64,000 nt of DNA from Stromatinia cepivora (GCA_014898415.1 RCTD01000001.1:1736001-1800000), one strand, 5' to 3'; positions 1 through 12,272 are shown, numbered from the stretch's first letter. Translations and numbers: made by a program. Notes: a model not told the origin generated them from the letters alone.

Positions 1-201
1 AATTAAAACATTATTATATTTATATTTATCCTTATTAAAATTATAATAATCCATAATGATATATTGTTATATTTAATTAGAAATCAGAAATAGATATAAT
101 AAACCAAAGATATAATCATATAAAACAGAACTATATTTGCAAATATAATAATTACATATATATCTGACTACAATATTATATATTCTAAACCAATAATATT
201 A

Positions 202-462
202 TTAAGATAATAAAAAATAGGTTTTGCTTATACCAAAATAAACAATGAAAACAGAATTATAGGTTTCACAAATCAGATAAATTTGAAGGTTGTCGATATC
301 GAATATCATCAAATGATCATTATAAAGCAAAAGATCATTTTGAAGTAATATATACTTGTAATCTTGAATAACTTGTATTCTGAATACTAACAAACTATCT
401 ATAATTTTATTTGCTTCAATAATATAGTTAACTAGATCGAATCGAAGAGCGATTTCACTCAA
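202..462 (-). pseudogene. gypsy integrase N-terminal remnant
   Basis: An 86-codon open minus-strand piece ends LICETYNSVFIVYFGISKT. This matches the His-containing half of the integrase zinc-binding domain, normally of the form L-I-x-E-x-H-D...GHFG-x-x-KT. Here both zinc-ligand His positions read as Tyr, consistent with CAT-to-TAT RIP changes. It lies downstream of the RNase H region on the same strand, as expected. Confidence 0.65.
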
Positions 463-879
463 ATCGATATTAATAATCGTTATTTCGTTTAAATGATACT
501 TTCATAAAGTTTTTCTTATAATTTCAATATCAATTTGATTATCTTTAATAAACTACTGGAAACGATTCTTTTTCTTAATATAATTCTGAAAATCCAACTC
601 ATTAATCTAATAGATTAAGGCATCAATAAAAAGATTATCTTTTCTAAAATGATATATAATAATAAAATTATAATCGATTAAAACTTCTGTTCAACAAGTT
701 TATCGAGTATTGAGAATCTTGATAATTATAAAATATTCGAGGACCTTATAATCGATATAAACCTTGATTTTATATAGTAAACCGATAAATTCCGCTTTCC
801 AATAATTGAAAAATCGAATGATTAATAGCATTTCCTTATCATAAACTTTGTAATTCAGTTCAGCAATAATCATAATCTT

Positions 880-1830
880 GAAGAAATAAATTATAGAAAA
901 TCAATCTTCGTTATACTATTGTAATAATATATTAACGATTATTCCATCAGATATATCTATTTCAAATATATAAAGGAATCGATGATTATAATATTGCAAA
1001 AGCGAAACAAAGATAAGTTTTTTCTTTAAGATATTGAATGCGTTTTGGTATACTTCATCGAATATGAATTTAACGTTTGCTTTAATGAGTTTATTGAAAG
1101 GTTTCATTATTATACTGTAATCCTTAATGAACTATCGATAAAAATTGCAAAAACCAAAGAATGATTGAATCCCTTTCATTATTATCAGAAAAATCTAATT
1201 CTCAATTATCTCAATCTTTTCAGGGTCTATTTCTACTCTTTTAATAAAAATAATAAAGTCTAAATATTTGATATATATAATATTGAATTCGTATTTCTTA
1301 AGATCTATTTGTAGACCAATAGCTTCTAATCATTCAAGAATTAACTTAATATGAATTTGATGCTTTTCTTTGTTTTCGGAATAGATTAGAATATCGTCGA
1401 GGTATACTATATAAAAGATATCTAAATAATCGAATAGAACATCATTCATATAACACTAATAAATTACAGGATTATTCATTAATCCGAATAATACGATCTT
1501 GTATTTATATAATCTGTATCGGGTTCGAAAGGTAATATACTCTTTCGAAACAGGATCCATTCTTATACAATAAAAAGCTTAACGAATATCGAATTTAATA
1601 AAGATTTTAACATTAGAAAGCCGAAAAAGCATTTCGTTGATCAAAGGGAAGGAATACCGATCTTTATATATCAAGGAATTCAATAATCTGAAGTCTATAC
1701 AGAACCTCAAATTACTATTGGGTTTTTTAACGAATAAGATAGATACAATATAAAAGGCTTAATTGGATTCAATGAAACCTTTACTAAAATTATCCATAAT
1801 ATATTTTTTAACAATTTCCAATTGTTCTAA
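880..1830 (-). pseudogene. gypsy reverse transcriptase and RNase H remnant
   Basis: Around 1725-1620 the minus strand reads LRFCIDFRLLNSLIYKDRY followed by SLPLINEMLFRL, the fingers motif of gypsy reverse transcriptases. At about 1440-1380 it reads [16 protein letters not shown], the YxDD catalytic motif, here intact. Between them, at about 1455, the usual Phe-Gln of the palm motif has become Tyr-stop, a C-to-T change of a Gln codon. At 1107-916 an open piece (FNILKKKL then FEIDISDG) is the start of RNase H, with the D-x-S-D pattern. Several further stops fall at conserved Arg, Gln or Trp positions. Confidence 0.8.
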
Positions 1831-4289
1831 AGACATCTTATAAAACGGATTATAATGCAAAACTTATTCTCCTTCGTTTTCCAATATAATTTTATAATCA
1901 TAAGATCGATTAGAAGATAAAATATTTGATTTATATTTGAAAAAGATTCGATGATATTATCGATATTTAGATGGTATTTCGGATTCTAAATCGATTTCAA
2001 TTAATACTCGATTGAGTTTCTTTCGAATTTTCGTATTCTTGAATTCGATTAAGGTAATCAATACTCTTTCTTCTATATATTGTTTATTCCATTGGGAATC
2101 TATTATATCATCGAATTCTTTTAGAATAATAATAAAAAGTTTAATTTGTTCATTTCTTTTGTATTTTAATTAGAACTTATCGGATTTGAATATATATAGA
2201 TCGAGGATTTCAGGCGATATATAAAGGAGGTATTTATAGATCTATAATAATGGTATAATTGATTAGAAAGGAAATAAATTGAATTTGAAAGAAATCAGGA
2301 CTTCTTCCTTTTCAATAAAAATCTATATTGCATTTATATTTGAAGGTTCTTGTTATATATCATCAACTGTAATTGATCTATTCAATTGTGAATCCCTTCG
2401 ATTCCAATATTCTTCGAATTGATCATTTTATCGATCAACATCTTATTGAACTAATTAATTGATCTTTTATTTACAAAGGAATAATTGAATAATAAGGAGA
2501 TTATTCGAATAGGAAATAGTACAGAGTTTCTTTTTAGATTATTCAAGATATCAATTGAAGTAATTAAACTTCGCTTGAATCTTTGATAATTAAAGTCTAT
2601 CTAAAATAACATTATAACTTTTTAATTCAATAATAAGGAAAAGAACAAAAGATTATTTATAATTATTAACTATTAAATTAAGGAATATGAAATAGGTAAT
2701 AGTATAGCCTTATATATCATTATATTTTTTAACTTCAATTAAAATTTTAAATAATATAATTCTTAATTTAAATATAGGAAATAAACAAATAAAAAGTATA
2801 GTATTAATAAAAACAAATCTATTTGCTTTAAAATCAATAAATACTTTTGATCGATAAATATAACCATTTTTCGAAAGATTATAAAAAAGAATAAATACTT
2901 CTTTTTCTATAAATTTAATTAAATCAAAAAATCTTATATCTCATATAATATTTAAAATAGAAACAGAATCTAAATGTTTGATTTTAAATACTTTTCTTCT
3001 TCTAAATAGGCATTCTGTATAACTTCAATTGTAATTTCTAGATTGAAGTCTTTTTCGATATCCCGATATTCTTTAAATTCTTCTACTTCTTTTTATACCA
3101 TTTCAATCTTATTGAAATTATCGATATAAGATATCGATATATATACTATTCCAGGAAAAGGAGAAAATAATGAGTATTTGAAATTCGAATAATTATTAAA
3201 TATAATAGGGCCGATATATCCAGAAAGAGTATTCCGAAATAAAAACAGTTTTAGAAATATAAAGATTCCAAAATTGAAATTATTAGAACTCTAAAAAAAT
3301 TATAAAAAATTTATAATAATTATTAATTTACAAATAGTTATAAAGATTTCTTATCCAATACAATATCGATTTTGTTTTTGTAATAAAACTTCATTTTGAT
3401 CTACTCTAATAAATATATTCACAAATTCTTTTATAATCTTATAATCCTTAATAGATATTATTATTATTTATAAAAAAAAATCGGAAATCTTTTATTTTAG
3501 ATTTTTGAATAGAACTTTATTATCAGTAATCTTTATTTGGGTAGTAAGTAATCTAAACTTTTTATATCATTTTAGGAAATTACTATATCGAATCGTATCA
3601 GATATGATCTACATCTCATATTGAAAACAAATATCATCGATTTCGGCCGGATTCCAATAGATCACTATAAACTGTTCGATCAATTCGAGTACCATAAATT
3701 GAAGTATTTATATATAAAGAGTATAACAATATATTTATACTTTCAATTCGGTTTAATCGATTATATATATATAGCATTGTATTTCACTTTTAAGTAATAT
3801 AATATATAACTCGAATTGTTCTATAATCAATAACTACTATAAATTAACTTTAAATTCAATACCATCATTAAATTTAATGATAAGATTTATAGGTTTTGGT
3901 ATATATACATCTTGTTATAAATTATGATTAGTATAGAAATACAATTTTAATCAATTAGATCGGTTTTTTGAGTAAAGGGATCCTTGATTATTAAATGAAT
4001 CGTCATTTTCTGAAAGAGAAAAAGACTCATCGGAGGGTCCTGAATAATCAGATCGTTTAATCAAAATTTTCTTCCTCTGATTTCGGAATCTTTGGGTTTG
4101 CTTAAATAAAGATCCTTGGGTTTCGATTAAGGGAATAAGGGGAGTCCTAGGTATTATTATTGATCTGGATATCTATATAAATATTATTTGGAGTTTAAAA
4201 AGAGATTGTATTATTGCAAAGTTTATTGTCATTATAGTTTTCAATTATCGATTCTTCTTTTTCAAATTTATAATTATTGTATAGAAATC

Positions 4290-4481
4290 TTATAATTGTA
4301 ATAATGGTTTAGAAGAAATAATTGAATTATTAGAAGCATCGATTTTATGTATTGAAATCTTCTCTTTACCAATTTTCTTTCTTCCAATAATAATGTTATC
4401 CAATTCTGTATTTATATTTTCTTCGAAGGGTTGTTGAAATAATTGAAGAGAAAGAAAGGGTTCTTCAAAATATACTTTCAA
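4290..4481 (-). pseudogene. gag-like remnant
   Basis: A 63-codon minus-strand piece beginning MKVYFEEPFLSLQLFQQ lies between the putative 5' LTR and the RT region, where gag is expected. No zinc knuckle is visible. Assignment rests on position, so it is weak. The DNA between this piece and the RT region (about 1830-4290) is AT-rich with stops in every frame and I could not place the protease. Confidence 0.35.
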
Positions 4482-4976
4482 AGGTTTGGAGCATATAAGA
4501 AAAAGAGTTCGTTACATTATAAAAGTGATAGTACACTTCTAAAAATGTTTATATCTTCATCGATTAGATTGAAATAGATCTTCTTCCTTTGAATATAACA
4601 TTTGTAAAAGTTTATCTAAGAAGGTATTATTAAAATAAAATATTATTTGGAAAACCACCAAATAGCCAAACATTTGTAAATGAATTATAAATAATATGAT
4701 ATACAAAAGCTATAATAGAGCTGAATAAATAGAATCAATTATATTCCTTAGAATCTACAATTAAAGAATTATAATTCGTAAAAAACAGTTAGATATATAT
4801 ATACAAATACCTATTCGTAAGCTGCAGAACTATACATATATATTATTAGGATCACTATTCTACTATACTAAATTGTATGAATCATAATGTATATACACGG
4901 ATGATCAGTTTATTAATTGATATAGGAGATAAGAGGTATCACGTAGTTAGCCTCCTGTGGTTCACGATTCGTGACA

Positions 4977-5751
4977 ATATCTTCGTCGGAGTATTATCAA
5001 CCTTGAAATTTGCTTTGATAATTAGAATAATATATCTCTTTTATTGAAGATCTAGAATCATCAAAACGATTAAAATTACTATTAGATTATAACGTTTCCC
5101 TAATTATTATCTTACAAGGATATATAAAGCAATTGTAAATAGAATAATTGCTTTTATATTATCAACAAACTTATAGATTAATATACTCTTTCAAATAATA
5201 ATCCAATTGCTAATAATAATAGTATTATAGTTTTTGTTTTTGATAATCTTCCTTCGAAATTCCTTGATCTTTTTTTTCTATAAAAGAAGATTTGGAATAT
5301 TGAAGCTATAATTGTATACCGATAATCGGCAATGAATTATTTTGCTTTTGAGATTATTTGTTTTGAAAAGGATTAAAAAGATAATTAGATTGTATAAAAG
5401 GATTATTCTATTTTCGATTACAAAATGTATCAAAGAGATTTGTTATATAATACATTTTATTTATATTCTATAAATAGTATATTTGTTTGATCGATCGTTT
5501 CTGCTTTTTGATTGTTGAAATAATTCTGAAATTCTTTTTGTAATATAAAGGAGTAGACTTGTTAAGAGATATTCTTTCCGAATACTCTCCACTTCCGATT
5601 CAATCTTTTCTTTCAAATCATTGAGATATACTATAAAGTTGTTTACATTTTGTATAGATTATTATTTGATATAAATTATTTATTGTATAATTAAACACTA
5701 ATAATTACCTTTATCTAATATTATATCATATATATATTCCCTGAATTCTTT
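4977..5751. other. AT-rich RIP-degraded interval
   Basis: No intact gene. On the minus strand the portion near 5800-5450 carries gag-like fragments (for example WYRYKNRIMDSNILQK followed by FREYIYDI), matching the unit that is repeated further right. The rest is degraded repeat DNA. Confidence 0.5.
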
Positions 5752-6653
5752 TTATAATATATTAGAATCCATTATTCTATTCTTATATCGATACCAGACC
5801 ATAAAAGATTGTTTTTGGAAATATTGAATAATATAATTTATTTTCTTTTGATCTATCAGAAAATAATATTTATCATTATTCCAAAATATAAATTCAGCTT
5901 AAAAGAAAAAGTCTTTTGCTTCTATAATAATGGAACCCTTATAAAATAAGAATTTTTGAAATTTCGGAGGTCTTCTTTAAGAAATTGAAATAGAATTAAA
6001 TACTGCCTCCTTATCGTTAACAATCACTACTAACAAGTTAATTGCCCTTTCTCATATAAAATAGACAAAAATCTCTTCGATCTATTATTAATTTTCCGAT
6101 CTAAAGATTTCGAATTCTTTTTATATATTTTCGAATCTTTATATTAATTCTACTTCAAATTACATAATAGATTGATGATTTGATACCGATACCTCATCTT
6201 CATTATTGCTCTAAATCCTCGATATATTTTTTTTTCGAATTTGAAAAGTATTTGAATTGATTAATAAACCTAAAATGCTTCTTATTCTCATTATAATTAC
6301 TTAAAAAGATATCGATAATAATTAATTGATGAATTGCTCCTAAGAATAAAATGAAAAGAATTATCAAAATCATAAATAACAAAAAATCAATTAATCCTAA
6401 AATAATTATAAAACTTTTTATTATTCTTTTTCTAATTAAAAAAAACCTTTTTCTTTTAAATCTAATAAAAAGCGATATCAGAACAATAACAAACTGTCGA
6501 TCATATATTAAAATTTAGTGAATACAGAGATTTTGCAGAGTTTTCTAATCAATCGATAGTAGAACATTAATAGTACACTTATCTCTATAATAAAGCCGCT
6601 TCCTTATAGAGATTCCTAGCTTTACTAGCAACATCCTTCTAATAACCGTAACA
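5752..6653 (-). repeat. Repeat unit copy A: LTR-to-gag fragment of a gypsy-like element
   Basis: This roughly 900-bp segment recurs, diverged by transitions, at 6668-7878. Read on the minus strand it starts at 6653 with TGTTACGGTTATTAGAAGG, an LTR-like TG start, and runs into gag-like coding sequence near 6000-5752. It appears to be the 5' end of a minus-strand element. Both copies show C-to-T and G-to-A differences typical of RIP. Confidence 0.65.
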
Positions 6654-6667
6654 CTTGAACTTTTTCT

Positions 6668-7878
6668 ACAATATATTAAAATCCGTTATTCTGTTTTTAT
6701 ATCAATATCAAATTACAAAAAGTTATTATTACGGGATAGTATGACTACAGAGCACTTTCAGGGATCAGGGAATAGGTGATACACGTGATTGGTAGAGTAA
6801 AAGAATTGAATGACTTGCTCTTGATTATATGAATCAAGAGCTGTATATATAGAACATATGAGTGGTTATCTAGCCGATATGTACCTTAATTAGGCTAGAT
6901 CTTTGTTTATTAGTATATCAGGATCATCTTATCAGTCGGAGAGATTGGTAAGGCCTAGAAGATCCTTCATTCCGATTGGAAAGCATACCCTTGATCCTTC
7001 GTAGGATACAGGGGATCGCAGGGCTTTCCGTGACAGTTATTTATAGAAATATTAAATAATATAATCTATTTTCTTTTGATCTATCGAAAAATAATATCCA
7101 TTATCATTCCGAAATATAAATTGAATTTGAAAAAAGAAGTTCTTTGCTTTTATAATAATAAAACTCTTATAAAATAAAAGTTTTTGAAATTTCGAAAATC
7201 TTTTTTGAAGAATTAAAATGGAATTAGATATTGCTTTTTTATTAATAATAATCATTATCAACAAACTAATTGTTTTTTTTTATATAAAACAAACAAAAAT
7301 CTTTTCAATCTATTATTAATTTTCCGATCTAAAGATTTCGAATTCTTTTTATATATTTTCGAATTTTTATACTAATTCTACTTCAAATTGTATAATAAAT
7401 TGATGATTTGAAATCAATACTTTATCTTTATTATCGTTTTGAATCCTCAATATATTTTCCTTTCGAATTTGAAAAGCATTTGAATTAATTGATAAATCTA
7501 AAATACTTCTTATTCCCATTATAATTATTCGAAAAACTATCAATAATAATTAATTGACGAATTATTCCTGAAAATAAAATGAAAAGAATTATCAGAATCA
7601 TAAATAACAAAGAATCAATTAATTCTAAAACAATTATAAAACTTTTCATTATCCTTTTTCTATTTAAATTTTTTTTCTTTTAAATCCAATAAAAAACAAT
7701 ATCAAAACAATAACAAATTGCTGATTATATATTAGAATTTAATAAATATAAAGATTTTATAAAGTTTTCTAATCAATCGATAATATATCACCGATTATAC
7801 ATTTACCTTTAACAATAAAACTACTTCCTTATAGAGTTTCCTAACTTTACTAATAATATCCTTCTAATAACCGTAACA
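6668..7878 (-). repeat. Repeat unit copy B, interrupted by a solo LTR
   Basis: Second copy of the unit at 5752-6653, in the same orientation. It aligns from 6668 to about 6726, is interrupted by a 309-bp insertion, then resumes at 7041 and runs to 7878, where the minus strand again starts TGTTACGGTTATTAGAAGG. The open piece at 7264-7052 (minus) is the gag-like fragment equivalent to 6000-5810 in copy A. Confidence 0.65.
6727..7035. mobile_element. Solo LTR with 5-bp target site duplication
   Basis: The insertion begins TATTACGGGATAG and ends TTTCCGTGACA, so its ends are inverted copies of TGTCACGG after two RIP-type changes at the left end. It is flanked on both sides by GTTAT (6722-6726 and 7036-7040), a 5-bp target site duplication. 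It contains no coding sequence. Its base composition is visibly less AT-biased than the surrounding DNA. Orientation cannot be decided because both ends fit TG...CA. Confidence 0.75.
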
Positions 7879-7893
7879 TTCGTGACAATATAT

Positions 7894-8140
7894 AATTAAT
7901 GATTTATTATCATTCCGATATCGCTCTTTATTGGATTTAAAAGAAGAAAATTCTTCTGAATAGAAAAAGGATAATGAAAAGTTTTATAACTACTTTAAGA
8001 CTAATTGATTCTTTTCCATTTGTGAATCTGATATAAACTTAAAAAAAAAGATTCTTTTAAATAAATAAAAAATAATGAAAAATTTTATTATTGTTTTAGG
8101 ACTAATTGATTCTTTGTCATTTGTGGCTCTTATACAAAGA
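7894..8140. repeat. Two inverted fragments of the repeat unit
   Basis: Positions 7915-8030 are the reverse complement of part of copy B near 7600-7710 (shared words include AATCAATTA, TTATAAAACTTTTCATTATCC and CTTTTAAATCCAATAAA). A second, more diverged inverted copy of the same stretch follows at about 8040-8130. With copy B this forms an imperfect palindromic arrangement. Confidence 0.55.
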
Positions 8141-8420
8141 CTTTTAAAATTTTCTAATTTATTTTTATAATAATATAACTTTATCAAGTTTTATTCCTTT
8201 CTATTGAAATTCAAATCATATATTAATTGAAATATTAACTTTCAATTGATAACTTTACTTTTTCGAAATTCCTTGTTTTCATTCAATTATTGTAAATTAA
8301 AATATTGGGAATCGTTGGAGGTTCAAATTTTCATGATTTAAAATCTTAAAAACAAACGAATTCACCTCTCAAAAAATAATAATTTTGATATTTTTAAATT
8401 TCAATCTAAAATAACTTAAT

Positions 8421-8513
8421 AAAAAATGAAAAAATGAAAAAATGAAAAAATGAAAAAATGAAAAAATGAAAAAATGAAAAAATGAAAAAATGAAAAAATG
8501 AAAAAATGAAAAA
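8421..8513. repeat. Octanucleotide tandem repeat (AAAAAATG)n
   Basis: About eleven perfect copies of the 8-bp unit AAAAAATG lie in tandem in a gene-free AT-rich stretch. It looks like a simple-sequence minisatellite. Confidence 0.95.
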
Positions 8514-8965
8514 TTAAAAGTTTATAATCTAATTAATAAATAATTAGAATTTGAATATAACATTTTTATTTAAAATATTAAATATTGAATTTATAATAAA
8601 AACAATCAAAAATCCAAACTCATTAATTTTGATAAACAATTATTCTATCAGTATTCTTTCAAATTTTATAAGATTTAAATTAAATATATATAATTCATCA
8701 ATAAATGATTATATAGAATCATATTAATTTTAATTAGAATTTGAGAAAATTATAAGTGATTTAGTTTTGCCTATGCGTCTTTAAAAATTTTGCCGAGTAA
8801 GAGTTAAGGGATAGCGATTCCTGTGTTCCCAATACGGCCCAGTGTCTGATCATGTGACCCGACTCTGTTCATCAGATTGTAATATTTACCCCGCTCTATA
8901 TGAGGCTATACTCACATTTTTTCATTTGCAATATTTTACGCCTAAACCTCCTTGATAATTTTTTT
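8514..8965. other. AT-rich DNA to gene-rich boundary
   Basis: No gene. Strongly AT-rich DNA up to about 8770 gives way to ordinary composition. The remainder is probably the 3' flank of the minus-strand oxidoreductase gene ending at 8966. Confidence 0.6.
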
Positions 8966-10139
8966 TTACAAAGTATATACCAATTTCTCCCCGCTAACCT
9001 TGCCCTCCTTCAATGCCTGCATACCGTTCAAAATCCCCTCAAATCCTTCTCCATACTTATTCACACTAATCTTATGAACCTTGATCTTTCCCTCGGCCAA
9101 AAGTCCTCTCGATAATTCCCAAAATGACTTGGCGAATTCGTAGTCCTCAGGCTTGGCGGGGATTTCGGTGCCTCCGAATGTGAATCGCTCGCCTCCGGCT
9201 GTGTATGCTAATGTTGCCTTATTTTCGACCTTGGGGTTGATTTTGTGCACGTTTTCGGTGGGTACGGGGAGGAGTGTGCTGTATACTCCGCCGGAGGAGG
9301 ACATGGCTGCTACAGTGATCTCCGTGCTGGTACCTTCGGAGATACAGTCGAAGGCGTGTTTGATGCTGTCGTTGGTGTATTCTTTGATGTCTTGAGAGCA
9401 GGTGGGCGAGTTGTAGTCGAAGACTTTGTCGGCTCCAAGACTTTCTAAATAGGCGAAGTTGCGGGCGGAAGATGTGGTGATTACTTGGAGGCCGGAAAGT
9501 TTGGCGTATTGGATTGCGAGGGCACCGGTGGCGGTGGATCCGCCGTAGATGAGGACGGGGAATTTCTCGGAGGCGGGGGAGGTGGGGAGCGGTAGTTGGA
9601 GGGATTGGTAGAGACCTTGCCCGACGCTGGGGGATTTGTTAGTTAGGGTTTTCATGCATGGATGGATGGATGGTGTCCGGTGGGTCTTACGTTGAGATTC
9701 CTACACCGAGGGTGGATGCTTCTTCGAAGCTGAGGTTGTCTGGGATCTTGATTTGACAATCTCCTTTTGCGGTGATGATGTTTCCGAATGCTCCATCTTC
9801 GTGGTTAACTTCGTTTCCTCCGTGGCAGAAGCCACAGACACGATCGCCTTTCTTGAAGTCTTTGGTAACTGCACTTCCTACCTCTTCAACGATACCTGCA
9901 TAGTCGCATCCGATCTAGAGAGGTAGTTGTTAGCATTGCTTAGTGAATATAAAGGGATAGCATCAACTTACTCTTGCTCCGTTACTGGTTAACCACTCGA
10001 CGTGTTTCCAATCAGTTGGGTTCAAAGCAACGGCCTTGGTCTTGACCAAGATGTAGTCATCTCTAAGTTTTGGGATCGAGGCTTCAGCTGCCTTGGATTC
10101 TCCAGGCTTCTGGACAACGATTGCTGTGTTTGATGGCAT
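8966..10139 (-). CDS. Zinc-less medium-chain dehydrogenase, ToxD/enoyl-reductase-like
   Basis: Predicted 350-residue NADPH-dependent oxidoreductase of the medium-chain dehydrogenase/reductase family, closest in character to fungal ToxD-like and trans-acting enoyl reductases. Exons: 10139-9972, 9914-9691 and 9626-8966; introns are 57 and 64 bp, with donors GTAAGT and GTAAGA. The ATG at 10139 opens MPSNTAIVVQKPGESK. The N-terminal GroES-like half contains NPTDWKHVEW and GCDYAGIVEEVG. The Rossmann half has YGGSTATGALAIQYAKLSG at about residues 158-176, the dinucleotide-binding loop. Length fits the family (about 340-370). The exact substrate cannot be told. No polyketide synthase is in the window, so a stand-alone quinone/enal reductase is equally possible. 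It is the first gene beyond the left transposon island. Confidence 0.88.
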
Positions 10140-10650
10140 ATTTGATATTGTTATATATATGGTTGAAGAGTATGGAGAAGTTCAATTGGTATTTTAGAAG
10201 GATTTGGGGGCCGTTAAGAAGACCTTGAGGTACACACTACCGGTAAGTCATTACAACATGATTGATAATCATCATTTTCAAGAAACAAAGATTGAGCTCA
10301 TAGAGTGGAGACATAAAAACTCTTGGTTCTATTCTTGGACTTGTTAAGGAGTGGATTTGAAGCGGGGTGAAGTTTCTTTGGCTGGAAATTTTCGCTTTGA
10401 CATCATTATGCCCCTCTCTAACATGGATTACTTACATAACCATGCTGGTAATGGGAAAGAAAATACCGTGGTTAAGGTCGATAGACCTCGGGAGTGAGAA
10501 GCATCTAGCATTTTTAAGTGAAAATCATGAAGTGGAATCACTAATCACTAGAAAGAAGTCCGAAGAACCCCACTGTGTGCGGCGACGTCCTGACAATATA
10601 CCGTATGATCCTGCAAGATCCGCGGTCTTTGCATTGAGCCAATCCCTGAG

Positions 10651-10929
10651 CGGACGAATATTGAGCCGATTCGGCCTGGAATTCCTGGTGAAAGGCTCTG
10701 TGGCTCATCTGTGGCTAGTCAGGCATACTCTCTAGCCACAATCATCTCGCCAATCATCGAGGTCGGGCTCTTGATATTTGCCGGACCTCTGTACGGACGA
10801 ATATCATACCGATTCTGCTCGATAATTTCGGTGCAACAAGTTATGGTTGTGTGTAGTTGATCGGGCAAAAATCTCTAGCTAGGTGCAACTAAGTCAATGA
10901 AGTTACAGAGGCGGTCTAATATTCGTCCG
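10651..10929. repeat. Three copies of a CGGACGAATAT motif
   Basis: CGGACGAATAT followed four bases later by CCGATTC occurs at 10651-10672 and 10794-10815 (18 of 22 positions identical). The core CGGACGAATATT occurs inverted at 10918-10929. CGG and CCG half sites at fixed spacing resemble binding sites of fungal Zn2Cys6 regulators, but a remnant repeat is an alternative. Confidence 0.45.
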
Positions 10930-11303
10930 ATTGGATTTAAGCCGAATGCCAAAAGCCCGAATCTCTCGAGATTATATAAAATCGCGATATCCGTACTGAA
11001 AATACTAATAAGAACCCGAAATTTGTGAAGAACTTCTTGAAACGAAACAAAGTAAAAACGATAACAACCTTCAAGGCATGAAAATATGCGAAGAAATGCG
11101 AAGATAAACGCGGTATACAACAAAATAAAACATGACGACCTCAGGTTACTTCGGGCTGAAATCAAATGACTGAGGGATTGCTACCCACACAAAGTATATT
11201 CAAGTATGTATGTCTCCTTAGATTCATTATCTATTAAACATATACCGACTTTTCTTGCGGTTGCGACTGATAACTCTCAATTTCTCAAAATGGCGCTCGC
11301 TGC

Positions 11304-11386
11304 ACTTTTTGGTTTGCCTCATTGTTTGCATCATTGTTTGCCTTGAGTTCAACTTAGTACTCCTTGTACTTTTTGGTTTGCCTCAT
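11304..11386. repeat. Pair of 19-bp direct repeats
   Basis: ACTTTTTGGTTTGCCTCAT occurs at 11304-11322 and 11368-11386, with a further TCATTGTTTGC word repeated between them. Function unknown. Confidence 0.8.
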
Positions 11387-12272
11387 CCTTTGCCTCGAAC
11401 TCATACTTGAGTTCTTGACTCGAAACGCCTTCCTCGATGCAAGATTGCGGTTTGCATCATGAAAATCTTAACGAAAGATTTTGGCGTTCTACCAAGTATT
11501 TTACTTTTCAACTCGGACAAAAGAAAGATAATATTAAGGCGCGTCGGTACCCGCGGTTTGTTATACTTGCACATCCTTCAAACGAATCAGAATGTATCTT
11601 TCCACTGGTACATCACATCTTTGGTTGCCACACCTACCCAATTTTAAGTGTGCACTTGTGACCAGCCAACCAAACCCATGGCCACGAGAGAGAAACAAAA
11701 TCGCCTTATGCATAAAGCTAATTGTATAATGTAATTTGATAAAAATCTCCATATCCTTTCTGCTTTCATCAGCCTGTCTCTTTTCCTCCTCAATCCCTTC
11801 CTCACCTCCCATGCGAGGGAGGGATGTGTAACCATTGTGTGGCTGCACCTTTCTCATGAATGATACATACTTATTATATCAAGAAGCGGTGTAGCAAAAA
11901 TGTATTCGTACTGTAAATAGAAAAATTTCAAATTTCAAATAGTGGAGAAAATAAGATGGCGAAGGTGCCCAGAACTAATGGAGAGAGAGCCTGAAATAAT
12001 GAACATTGACAACAATGATGGGAATTGAAACAAACCATCACGCTGTAGAACTAATTAATTATTCAAAGAAGGCCAACCTTACAACCAACCTTACAACCAA
12101 CCCAACCTTACCTATGAATTTCTCAAGTCGTGCCAAAATCCACGCTTCCACAGATCTGCCCTGCCGGTTCGACTTGGGCCTCTTAGTTGCCTGTCCACTC
12201 TGCCTGTACCCGCAACCTCTAGAACTAAAGTAGAAACTTTACCAGTCATCGTGTGTTCTTTTGATGAAATGC

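Larger units (their letters stand above)
1..4976 (-). mobile_element. RIP-degraded Ty3/gypsy retrotransposon, truncated at left edge
   Basis: Minus-strand reading from about 4500 to 1 gives, in order, a gag-like piece, reverse transcriptase, RNase H and the integrase N-terminal region. RT-RNaseH-integrase is the Ty3/gypsy order. All frames carry stops and the DNA is extremely AT-rich, with abundant TpA, as expected after repeat-induced point mutation. The minus strand begins TGTCACGAATCG at 4976, which has the TG start of an LTR, so 4976 is taken as the outer edge of the 5' LTR. The rest of the integrase and the 3' LTR lie beyond position 1. The inner LTR boundary is not visible. No part can encode a functional protein. 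Confidence 0.8.

Noticed and set aside
8421..8513. CRISPR-like periodic repeat
   Set aside because: Direct 8-bp tandem units without spacers, in a fungal genome.
10367..10735. 122-codon plus-strand frame with hydrophobic start
   Set aside because: No domain, no splice-supported extension and GTG-type start; lies in promoter DNA between divergent genes.
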